The position numbers and the translations under genes were made by a program. Positions 53,072 to 62,324 of a DNA stretch of 64,000 nucleotides are shown piece after piece; position 1 is the first letter of the stretch, and each line of letters begins with the position of its first letter. Under the pieces are notes generated by a model. That model ran no database searches, had not been told where the DNA came from, and saw only the letters and a program-made list of their open reading frames with translations. Origin of the DNA: an uncultured Owenweeksia sp. (GTDB taxonomy: Bacteria; Bacteroidota; Bacteroidia; Flavobacteriales; Schleiferiaceae); NCBI GenBank assembly GCA_937146805.1, contig CAKZRR010000038.1:99885-163884 (forward strand), written 5' to 3'.

Positions 53072-54340
53072 CTATAGGTCAAAACCTATATCCTTTCTAA
53101 AGGTAATTCCCTCAAAACAAACCTTATTAATGCTCTGGTAACTTTTTTTCAGAGCCTCCGCCTGTGTATTTCCGTACGAGGTAAACGCCATTACCCTACC
53201 ACCACTGGTTTGCAATTTGCCTTGGTCGTTTTTAGTGCCCGCATGAAAAACCAAACTCTCGCTTACATTTTCTAATCCGCTTATAGTCTTTCCTTTAGGG
53301 TAAGCTCCTGGATATCCTTCTGAAACCACCATTACGGTACAAGCCGCATCTGTGTTGTGTTCTACCGTTGTGCTGCTTAGCTCTCCGTTCAATGTTTTTT
53401 CAAAAAGTGTTACCAAATCCGATTTCAACCTTGGTAAAACCACTTCCGTTTCAGGGTCTCCTAAGCGCACATTGTATTCTATTACTTTAGGTTCATCGCC
53501 TACCTTAATCAAACCAAAAAACACAAAACCGGTGTAATCCATATTATCCTTGGCAAAGCCATCAATAGTGGGTTTTACAATTTGCTCCTCCACCTTCCTC
53601 ATTAAAACATCATCTACAAACGATACGGGAGAAACGGCTCCCATACCTCCTGTATTTAAACCTGTATCGCCATCACCTATACGTTTGTAATCTTTGGCAA
53701 CGGGTAGCAGCACGTAATCTTTGCCATCTGTTAATGCAAAAACTGAAAACTCAATTCCATCTAAAAACTCTTCGATTACTACCTTTTGGCTGGCCGTTCC
53801 AAACTTTCCGCTCAACATACTGGCGAGTTCTGTTTTGGCTTCCTCTAAGTTGTCTATTATTAAAACACCTTTACCACCTGCCAAACCATCTGCTTTTAAA
53901 ACATAAGGTGCCGCCAGTGTTTCTAAAAAGGCTTGCCCTTCGGCCAAACTCTCTGCTGTAAAGCTTTGGTAGGCTGCAGTTGGCACACCGTGCTTTTCCA
54001 TAAATTGCTTGCAATACTCCTTACTGCCTTCTAATTGGGCCGATTCGGCATCAGGGCCAATTACTCCTATGTGCTGTAAATCAGGCTGTTTAGTAAAAAA
54101 GTCTTTGATCCCGTTTACCAACGGATCCTCTGGGCCCACCACCAACATATTTACTTCTTTATCCAAACAAAAAGTGGCAATGGCCTCAAAATCATTTACA
54201 GCCAAATCAACGTTTTGAGCTACTTGGCTGGTTCCGGCATTTCCGGGTGCTACAAAAAGCTTATTGAGCTTTGGGCTTTGTGCCATTTTCCAAGCCAAAG
54301 CATGCTCACGACCTCCACTTCCTAACAGTAAAATATTCAT
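53072..54340 (-). CDS. purD: Phosphoribosylamine-glycine ligase
   Basis: 422 residues from the ATG at 54340; the frame is open to 54397 but an N-terminal 'MNILLLGSGGREHALAWK' is the standard PurD beginning. It makes glycinamide ribonucleotide from phosphoribosylamine, glycine and ATP in de novo purine synthesis. The ATP-grasp fold shows 'VLKADGLAGGKGV' and 'EEFLDGIEFSVFAL', and the C-terminal half 'EYNVRLGDPETEVVLPRL' is strongly diagnostic. A TATTTTTG box lies about 20 bases upstream on the reverse strand (54359-54366). Confidence 0.97.
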   Translation of the reverse strand: MNILLLGSGGREHALAWKMAQSPKLNKLFVAPGNAGTSQVAQNVDLAVNDFEAIATFCLDKEVNMLVVGPEDPLVNGIKDFFTKQPDLQHIGVIGPDAESAQLEGSKEYCKQFMEKHGVPTAAYQSFTAESLAEGQAFLETLAAPYVLKADGLAGGKGVLIIDNLEEAKTELASMLSGKFGTASQKVVIEEFLDGIEFSVFALTDGKDYVLLPVAKDYKRIGDGDTGLNTGGMGAVSPVSFVDDVLMRKVEEQIVKPTIDGFAKDNMDYTGFVFFGLIKVGDEPKVIEYNVRLGDPETEVVLPRLKSDLVTLFEKTLNGELSSTTVEHNTDAACTVMVVSEGYPGAYPKGKTISGLENVSESLVFHAGTKNDQGKLQTSGGRVMAFTSYGNTQAEALKKSYQSINKVCFEGITFRKDIGFDL

Positions 54341-54559
54341 TGCAAAAAATTTGAAGCGCAAAAATAACCCTTTGTATAGTGTTGCCCTACCTCCCAACTA
54401 TAATAAGCTTACTATTTTCCTAAAAAAACTAAAATTCTTGATTTTCTAGTAGCCCTATAATTCTAAATTTTAAAAATCAACTAGTTGCGTACGTGCATTT
54501 TACTTGATTTTTTAAGCCAATTAGAAGCCCCTTAATAGACATTAAACATATCCCTATAA

Positions 54560-55987
<1,428 letters not shown>

Positions 55988-56010
55988 AACCGAGCTTTTT
56001 AAATAAATTC

Positions 56011-56050
56011 AAATCCCCGTTTTGGCCTAGCCGGAGCGGGGATTTTTTTG
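56011..56050 (+). terminator. Rho-independent terminator after gdhA
   Basis: Nine-bp stem (56011-56019 with 56037-56045), GC-rich in the centre, with a 17-base loop that itself contains GGC-CTA-GCC, then seven Ts. It ends about 24 bases past the stop. Confidence 0.9.
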
Positions 56051-56053
56051 TTG

Positions 56054-56190
56054 ACTGGTTATATGTTGATACGTCAAATGGTTAATCGGTATCTCCGCAA
56101 GCACTTCCGTCTATGGACTATCAACTACAAACTGTTGACTGTTGACTGATTGAATAGTAGAATCGCTAAATATTTCCACAAACACTACCG
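56054..56190 (+). repeat. Degenerate intergenic direct repeat, copy A
   Basis: Shares a 26-base exact core (56116-56141 with 57186-57211) and broader similarity ('CTCCGCAA...ACTTCCGTCT') with copy B. Built of roughly 60-base degenerate units. The two copies flank the single gene at 56200-57087. Confidence 0.7.
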
Positions 56191-56199
56191 TCCTTTTTC

Positions 56200-57087
56200 T
56201 CATTTCGCAAACTCCATAACCTCTCTTAACAAAGGTGGCAATCCACCATCCGCCTCATCATCATAGTGGCTTAAAACGCAGGCTACGTATCTACCTCTCA
56301 CTTCACAAATTACGTAGTAAACAATCAACACATTACTACCACCTATTAAAAGTTTTGGAAGCTTTACCTTTAACTTATTCCTAGTTGCAACTGTTTCTTG
56401 ACCTTCGAAAATAATTCTAACGGTATCTATCTCACTAGCGCTAACTAAATGCCTAGACCTTGTTACTTTCTGCTGGTTCAGAATCATTTCCTCTGCTCGT
56501 TCGGGGCTACTAAATTCAGACCAATTCATTTGGCCCCTATTAGGGCATTGTAAATTGTGTGCGCCTCGCCATGAACATGCCGAACCCAGCTGTATATATC
56601 TACCCGCAAAATTAATACTGTCCACAAACATGGTTGAATGAACATACTCTGGAAAGGTTTCTTGTTTTAATGACTTTACAAGAAATTCTTCTAAGGCCTG
56701 ATCGGGTCCCGATATAGCTGCGGTTCCAATTATTTCAACAAGCAAAGGTCCCGATTCGTAGCAATAGTAAGTTCTTTGGATTACTCTTTCGCCATCAATT
56801 TCTTCATACGCGCGAAAGATTTGAGCCTTAGGGAATTCCTCAGAGATTGTTGGCTCTTGATCTTTTGGAATTTTAAATCTCCTTTTGATCTTTTTCAAAC
56901 CCTTCTTATCAAGTTGGGCATATATATATTCCCGAGCCACATCATAACCTTCTGATTCAACAAAGGTGATTCCGCCATTCTGAATTAGCTGCGTATGAGA
57001 ATAAATCGCATTTGAATCAATATTTTGACCCGGTAGCAAAACAACCGCTCCTACTGTAAGAAATGCCAAAATTAGCTCTCTCATCAT
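56200..57087 (-). CDS. Secreted orphan protein of unknown function
   Basis: 295 residues with a signal peptide ('LAFLTVGAVVLLPGQ'). The remainder is a single soluble region with no recognised family; visible features are 'FVESEGYDVAREYIYAQLDKKG', the Cys-containing 'GSACSWRGAHNLQCP', and many charged residues. It is bounded on both sides by similar intergenic repeats, and its base composition is A/T-rich compared with gdhA and gatC, so it may have been inserted. There is no obvious operon partner; gatC lies upstream across repeat B on the same strand. Confidence 0.55.
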   Translation of the reverse strand: MMRELILAFLTVGAVVLLPGQNIDSNAIYSHTQLIQNGGITFVESEGYDVAREYIYAQLDKKGLKKIKRRFKIPKDQEPTISEEFPKAQIFRAYEEIDGERVIQRTYYCYESGPLLVEIIGTAAISGPDQALEEFLVKSLKQETFPEYVHSTMFVDSINFAGRYIQLGSACSWRGAHNLQCPNRGQMNWSEFSSPERAEEMILNQQKVTRSRHLVSASEIDTVRIIFEGQETVATRNKLKVKLPKLLIGGSNVLIVYYVICEVRGRYVACVLSHYDDEADGGLPPLLREVMEFAK

Positions 57088-57144
57088 TTTTAAGTTTTGT
57101 AATTAGTAGCAGACCATATCACTCAAATCCTAAAACCTCCCCCT

Positions 57145-57282
57145 CTTGATATGTTAATACGTTAACTGGTCTCTCCGCAAAAACTTCCGTCTTCCGACTA
57201 TCAACTACAAACTGTTGACTGGTTGAATCGTTAATTGATCTTCTCCACAAAACTTCTATCTTCCGTCTATAGACTATCGACT
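57145..57282 (+). repeat. Degenerate intergenic direct repeat, copy B
   Basis: Contains the 26-base exact core at 57186-57211 shared with copy A, followed by a second looser unit ('CTTCCGTCTATAGACTATCGACTTC' split as its two halves: 'CTTCCGTCTA' and 'GACTATCGACTTC'). It ends at the gatC stop codon region. See copy A. Confidence 0.7.
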
Positions 57283-57579
57283 TCATTCCTCCCTACTCAA
57301 CACCTTGCTCACCTTAAAGTAATCCGTGTCTTTTGAAGGGGCATTTTTCAGGGCTTCAGCCTTACTTACTTCGGTTATAACTTCATCCTTGCGCAAAATG
57401 TTTTCCTCTTCAGTAAGGTATACCAAGGGCTCCACGCCATCTAGTTTCAACTCATTTATCTTCTCTACAAAAGCCAAAATTTTATCCATATCCTGCATCA
57501 TGGCTTCCTTCTCTTCTTCCGAAAATTCAAGACGTGCCAAGTGGGCTAACTTTTCTACCGTTTGCTTATCCAATTTCAT
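57283..57579 (-). CDS. gatC: Asp-tRNA(Asn)/Glu-tRNA(Gln) amidotransferase subunit C
   Basis: 98 residues, the GatC subunit that stabilises GatA in the transamidation of misacylated Asn/Gln tRNAs. The family layout is clear: 'TVEKLAHLARLEFSEEE', 'MDKILAFVEKINELKLDGVEPLVY' and 'LRKDEV' and a C-terminal 'DYFKVSKVL'. gatA and gatB are not adjacent. It overlaps the plsC gene by 14 bases on the same strand, so it is translated from a shared mRNA. Confidence 0.95.
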   Translation of the reverse strand: MKLDKQTVEKLAHLARLEFSEEEKEAMMQDMDKILAFVEKINELKLDGVEPLVYLTEEENILRKDEVITEVSKAEALKNAPSKDTDYFKVSKVLSREE

Positions 57580-58327
57580 GTGCTACCGCTTTAATATCTG
57601 CTTGCTCTAAAGGCTCCAAAATGGTGTTAAAACAAGTTGTTTTTAGTCGTTCAATTTCTTCCGAACTATTTTCTTTTGCCAATAAAAATGGATGTACAAC
57701 TACCTGCAATACTCCTGGTTTTCCTCGCCAAAAATCAAATGGCAAATGTCGTTTATTATTGAGGTAGCTTACCGGTATTATCGGAATATTTTTATCCGCT
57801 GCCAAGCGAAAAGCCCCCAGCTTAAAAGGAGCCAATTCAATTTCGGGCTCGGGCACCCCTCCTTCAGGGTAAATACAGAGGCCTATGCCTTGGTCAATTT
57901 TTACCGCTGCCCGGTCAAATACATCCTTTCGGCTACGCAGGCTTTTTCTATCTACCAATAAATTAGTGCGTTTATAAAAATATCCAAATAAGGGCATTTT
58001 AGAAAGTTCCTTTTTTCCGATAAACAAAAAACAATTTCCAAAAAGTGCCAGCGTCAGCATAATGTCTATCATGCTTACATGGTTAGGACAAATAATATAA
58101 ACTTGGTTTTTTTGCGGTTTTTCGTGCCACTTTACCTTAGGCCAAAATCCCGATAAAACAAGTACTACCCAAGCCCAAACGCGCGACAAAAAGAAAAACT
58201 GCTTGTATGTTTTTACACTTAGCGAGGTAACAATTAAAAAAGGGAGCAACAATAAAATACCCAACAGTACGGAGGTATAAAACCAAATTCGCCATAAGGC
58301 GCTTAGTGCTTTCAAAATTATTTTCAC
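57566..58327 (-). CDS. plsC: 1-acyl-sn-glycerol-3-phosphate acyltransferase
   Basis: 253 residues, PlsC family. It has N-terminal membrane segments (about 9-60) and the acyltransferase motif I 'NHVSMID' (82-88, the NHxxxxD active site), with motif III 'YPEGGVPEP' (153-161). It acylates lysophosphatidic acid at the inner membrane. A reverse-strand TATTTTTG box lies just upstream (58332-58339), divergent from the trpS promoter. It overlaps gatC downstream by 14 bases. Confidence 0.9.
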   Translation of the reverse strand: MKIILKALSALWRIWFYTSVLLGILLLLPFLIVTSLSVKTYKQFFFLSRVWAWVVLVLSGFWPKVKWHEKPQKNQVYIICPNHVSMIDIMLTLALFGNCFLFIGKKELSKMPLFGYFYKRTNLLVDRKSLRSRKDVFDRAAVKIDQGIGLCIYPEGGVPEPEIELAPFKLGAFRLAADKNIPIIPVSYLNNKRHLPFDFWRGKPGVLQVVVHPFLLAKENSSEEIERLKTTCFNTILEPLEQADIKAVAHEIG

Positions 58328-58343
58328 GCTGCAAAAATAGAAT

Positions 58344-58372
58344 TTTGATTAAGGCCTTAATACTTACTTTTG
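58344..58372 (+). promoter_or_regulatory. Candidate promoter for trpS
   Basis: TTTG at 58344-58347, 17-base spacer and TACTTTTG at 58365-58372 (exact TAnnTTTG). The trpS ATG follows 22 bases later. Shares the intergenic space with the divergent plsC gene. Confidence 0.55.
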
Positions 58373-58394
58373 GCCTACATTAATAAAAAACCAA

Positions 58395-59366
58395 ATGGCC
58401 AGAGTACTCACCGGAATACAAAGTAGCGGACGCCCTCACTTGGGTAATATTTTAGGCGCCATAGTGCCGGCTACCGAGCTAGCTAAAACGTCTCAAAATG
58501 AGTCGTTTATATTTATTGCAGATATGCACTCGCTTACCACTTTAAAGGATGGCGAAACACGTAAGCAAAACGTATATGCGGTGGCTGCGGCTTGGCTGGC
58601 TTTTGGTTTAGATACCGATCGTACCGTTTTTTATCGACAAAGTGATTTGCCCGAGGTAGCCGAGCTTACTTGGTATTTAAACTGCTTTACACCTTACCCT
58701 ATGCTGGCCAATGCGCATTCTTTTAAAGACAAAAGCGATAGGCTGAGTGATGTAAATGCGGGTCTTTTTGATTACCCTGTGCTTATGGCCGCTGATATAC
58801 TATTGTATGATGCAGAGGTGGTTCCGGTGGGAAAAGACCAAAAACAACATTTAGAGATTACAAGAGATATTGCCAGTGCGCTAAATAATAAGGTTGGTGA
58901 GGAAGTTTTGATTTTGCCCGAATCGGCTATTAGAGAAGAGGTAATGTTGGTGCCCGGTACCGATGGCCAAAAAATGAGTAAATCGTATGGAAATATAATT
59001 GATGCTTTTTTGCCGCCCAAGCAACTCAAAAAACAGGTAATGAGTATTGAAACGGACAGCACACCGTTGGAAGAACCTAAAAACCCGGACACCTGTAACG
59101 TATTTGCTCTGTATAAAATAATGGCCACCGAAAACCAAATTGCCGAAATGCGTGCCAATTACTTGGGAGGAAATTACGGGTATGGCCACGCCAAGATGGC
59201 TTTACTAGACCTTATCACTGAAAAATATGCCGAGCAACGTGATAAGTTTAACCACTATATGGAAAACACGCACCTTATAGAAGAAGAGTTACAAAAAGGA
59301 GCGGAAAAAGCTAGGCCGATTGCAAAGGAAGTTTTGGGTAGAGTGAGGAGTAAGTTGGGATTTTAG
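58395..59366 (+). CDS. trpS: Tryptophan-tRNA ligase
   Basis: 323 residues, class I aminoacyl-tRNA synthetase. HIGH-like motif 'PHLGN' at 14-18 in 'GIQSSGRPHLGNILGAI', and KMSKS at 193-197 ('GQKMSKSYGN'). The 'MHSLTTL' and 'AHSFKDKSDR' segments are also typical of TrpS. It charges tRNA-Trp in the cytosol. Its own promoter is just upstream; the MORN-type gene follows after 15 bases. Confidence 0.97.
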   Translation: MARVLTGIQSSGRPHLGNILGAIVPATELAKTSQNESFIFIADMHSLTTLKDGETRKQNVYAVAAAWLAFGLDTDRTVFYRQSDLPEVAELTWYLNCFTPYPMLANAHSFKDKSDRLSDVNAGLFDYPVLMAADILLYDAEVVPVGKDQKQHLEITRDIASALNNKVGEEVLILPESAIREEVMLVPGTDGQKMSKSYGNIIDAFLPPKQLKKQVMSIETDSTPLEEPKNPDTCNVFALYKIMATENQIAEMRANYLGGNYGYGHAKMALLDLITEKYAEQRDKFNHYMENTHLIEEELQKGAEKARPIAKEVLGRVRSKLGF

Positions 59367-59381
59367 TTTACACAATTAAGA

Positions 59382-60230
59382 ATGAAACAAACATCTTCAT
59401 TATTAATAATCCTAGCTTCACTGTTCACCCAACTTAGGGGGCAACCAAACACTAATTCTGCTTACAATAACTTAGAAATAGTAAAGCATTATAACGTCAA
59501 CCTTTCTTCAAGAACTGGTGGTGGAATTGCTGTTTACAAAGTAAATGGGAGACAGGTCAACAAACAAACTTATGACAAGTACAAATCAACATCAAAGAGC
59601 TGGTCATCTTGTTGCCCCTGCATTCTAAAACTCTATGATGAAAAGGAAAACTTATTACGAGAATCCGTTTCCTGTACCGACTGTGGTGTAGGATGGTTTA
59701 AAACTTACCATGAGAATGGAAACTTAAAATTGACAGGGAGCTATATGGAGAATACCTCTGGAGATTGGAAGAACATATACTATGCAGGATACTGTAACAA
59801 ACCCAATGGGCAATGGACATACTTTAACGAAAAAGGAGATACACTCTATTCGGAATTTTGGGCCAACGGAGAGTTTCTTAAACAAGTTCCCGAACAGAGA
59901 AATGCTGAAATTTGGGATATTGATCTTACACTTAACGGTAAAGTGATTGATACGCAGACAATAGCCTTTGATCAAATACAGGATTTAAAGATTATCCCAA
60001 AGTATAAAAACAATAACAAGGACACTAAGCTGACCATTACGCTTGAAGTATCAGCAACTGGATACGAATCGAATGAAAAACAATTTACTGTTGAATCCTT
60101 TAAATACATTGATGTAGCCTCAATGATATCAGAAGCAGGTATTCCTAATGACACGAAATCAACGTTTTGGTTAACCATATACAGTGATGACCAAGCTTTT
60201 AGGGGGTACACTTTGAACGTTAAAAGATGA
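59382..60230 (+). CDS. Secreted MORN-variant (YwqK-like) protein
   Basis: 282 residues with a signal peptide ('LIILASLFTQLRGQ'). Residues about 105-165 carry MORN-variant repeats of the type 'YHENGNLKLTGSYMENTSG', 'NGQWTYFNEKGDTLYSEFW', as in the so-called YwqK family. The C-terminal 110 residues ('IWDIDLTLNGKVIDTQT') are an unrecognised beta-type region. Four Cys in 'SSCCPCILK' and 'VSCTDCG' suggest disulfides. More A/T-rich than the trpS gene it follows. Role unknown; a cell-envelope or periplasmic location is likely. Confidence 0.7.
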   Translation: MKQTSSLLIILASLFTQLRGQPNTNSAYNNLEIVKHYNVNLSSRTGGGIAVYKVNGRQVNKQTYDKYKSTSKSWSSCCPCILKLYDEKENLLRESVSCTDCGVGWFKTYHENGNLKLTGSYMENTSGDWKNIYYAGYCNKPNGQWTYFNEKGDTLYSEFWANGEFLKQVPEQRNAEIWDIDLTLNGKVIDTQTIAFDQIQDLKIIPKYKNNNKDTKLTITLEVSATGYESNEKQFTVESFKYIDVASMISEAGIPNDTKSTFWLTIYSDDQAFRGYTLNVKR

Positions 60231-60295
60231 GCAAGGAGAATACATTTCCAAACTGTAAACCTCCCAATTCCTTATTCGCGATTACCTACTACCTA

Positions 60296-62092
60296 CTAAT
60301 CATTCAACTTCAGCACCGCCAAAAACGCCTCTTGTGGTATTTCTACATTACCTACTTGGCGCATACGCTTTTTACCCGCTTTTTGCTTCTCTAATAGTTT
60401 ACGCTTACGCGAAATATCACCACCATAACATTTGGCGGTAACGTCTTTACGCAGGGCGCTCAAGGTTTCACGGGCAATAATCTTAGCACCAATGGCCGCC
60501 TGTATAGCAATCATAAACTGCTGGCGTGGGATAAGTTCTTTTAGCTTTTCGCAAATCTTTTTACCAATATCATAAGCATTGCTTTGGTGTACCAATGCCG
60601 AAAGGGCATCTACAATTTCTCCATTTAGCATAATATCCACCTTACTAAGCACTGACTCTACATAGCCAATAGGGTGGTAATCAAAAGAAGCATAGCCTCT
60701 AGAAATAGACTTTAGACGATCGTAAAAATCAAAAACAATCTCGGCCAGTGGCATATCAAAAGTCAGCTCTACACGCTCTGAAGTAAGGTAGGTTTGGTTC
60801 TTTAAAACACCACGTTTTTCAATACACAAGTTCATTACCGCTCCCACGTAGTCCGATTTGGTAATAATTTGAGCTTTAATAAAAGGCTCTTCCATTCTGT
60901 CCAACTTGGTGGGATCCGGAAACTCGGTTGGGTTGGTTACAATCTCTCTTACATCTGGCGTTTTTTTCATGTAAGCATAGTAGCTTACGTTAGGCACGGT
61001 AGTAATCACGGTCATGTTAAACTCGCGTTCCAAACGCTCCTGAATAATCTCCATGTGTAACATGCCCAAAAATCCACATCTAAAACCAAAGCCCAAAGCA
61101 GCCGATGATTCGGGCTCAAAAGTTAAAGAAGCATCGTTGAGTTGCAGTTTTTCCAAAGAAGCTCTAAGCTCTTCAAACTCATCGGTATCTACTGGATAAA
61201 TTCCGGCAAACACCATTGGTTTTACATCTTCAAAACCCGAAATAGGTTCATCTGACAAACGATCCATAGCCGTAATGGTGTCTCCCACCTTTACTTCTTT
61301 GGCCTCTTTAATTCCCGAAATAATGTAACCTACATCACCCGCCTTTATTTCTTTTCTTTTCTCTTGAGTTAAACCCAATACACCAATTTCATCTGCAAAA
61401 TACTCATGCCCTGTGGCCATAAATTTCACACGCTCACCAGATTTTATGCTACCGTTTAGCACCTTAAAAAAGGCTTCAATTCCTCTATAAGAGTTATACA
61501 CCGAATCAAAAATTAAGGCTTGCAAGGGTGCTTCCGGATCACCCTCGGGTGCTGGAATGCGATCTACAATATGCTCCAATATAGCCTCTACACCCATACC
61601 CGTTTTGGCTGATGCCGCCAATATTTCTTCGCGCTCACAACCCAATAAATCCACAATTTGGTCTTTAACCTCCTCGGGGTTGGCGCTTGGTAAATCAATT
61701 TTATTAAGAATCGGGATGATCTCTAAATCATGCTCTAAGGCCAAATACAAATTAGAAATAGTTTGCGCCTGTATCCCTTGGGCTGCATCCACAATAAGTA
61801 AGGCACCTTCGCAAGCCGCAATAGCTCTGCTCACCTCATACGAGAAGTCTACGTGTCCCGGTGTGTCAATTAAATTAAGCGTATACGTTTCCCCATTTAA
61901 AGGATAGCTCATTTGAATGGCGTGACTTTTAATGGTTATTCCACGCTCGCGCTCCAAATCCATATTATCCAAAAGCTGCGCCTGCTTTTCGCGCTCCGTT
62001 ACTGTTTGAGTACAATCCAGCAATCTATCGGCCAAGGTGCTTTTTCCGTGGTCAATATGAGCTATAATGCAAAAGTTTCTAATGTTTTTCAT
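60296..62092 (-). CDS. lepA: Translation elongation factor LepA (EF-4)
   Basis: 598 residues from the ATG at 62092; the frame is open to 62116 but the family starts at '[17 protein letters not shown]'. A ribosomal GTPase that can promote back-translocation or aid ribosome assembly. G1 'AHIDHGKST', G3 'DTPGHVD' and G4 'NKIDLP' are present, and the C-terminal LepA-specific region ('[23 protein letters not shown]') is diagnostic. Sits alone, convergent with the MORN-variant gene. Confidence 0.97.
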   Translation of the reverse strand: MKNIRNFCIIAHIDHGKSTLADRLLDCTQTVTEREKQAQLLDNMDLERERGITIKSHAIQMSYPLNGETYTLNLIDTPGHVDFSYEVSRAIAACEGALLIVDAAQGIQAQTISNLYLALEHDLEIIPILNKIDLPSANPEEVKDQIVDLLGCEREEILAASAKTGMGVEAILEHIVDRIPAPEGDPEAPLQALIFDSVYNSYRGIEAFFKVLNGSIKSGERVKFMATGHEYFADEIGVLGLTQEKRKEIKAGDVGYIISGIKEAKEVKVGDTITAMDRLSDEPISGFEDVKPMVFAGIYPVDTDEFEELRASLEKLQLNDASLTFEPESSAALGFGFRCGFLGMLHMEIIQERLEREFNMTVITTVPNVSYYAYMKKTPDVREIVTNPTEFPDPTKLDRMEEPFIKAQIITKSDYVGAVMNLCIEKRGVLKNQTYLTSERVELTFDMPLAEIVFDFYDRLKSISRGYASFDYHPIGYVESVLSKVDIMLNGEIVDALSALVHQSNAYDIGKKICEKLKELIPRQQFMIAIQAAIGAKIIARETLSALRKDVTAKCYGGDISRKRKLLEKQKAGKKRMRQVGNVEIPQEAFLAVLKLND

Positions 62093-62324
62093 CGGGCTAA
62101 AATCAATCTGCTTCAAGCAGGCGAAATTACGCTAAATGCTGGTTATACAGGCAGTAAAAATGCTTTTGCTCTGAAATGCCTAAGACACGCTAAGTACTCG
62201 GAAACTCGTAATACGTTTCGATAAATCATTCTTTCATTAAAATATCCGTTCAACCTTTGCTGATTAAGAGCATTGAATTACTTTTATCGACTATTTTACC
62301 AAGAATCTATAATATAGCTTGACT

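Noticed and set aside
56054..57282. CRISPR array or insertion-sequence ends
   Set aside because: Only two loosely similar copies about 1 kb apart, no regular spacers, no terminal inverted repeats and no transposase.
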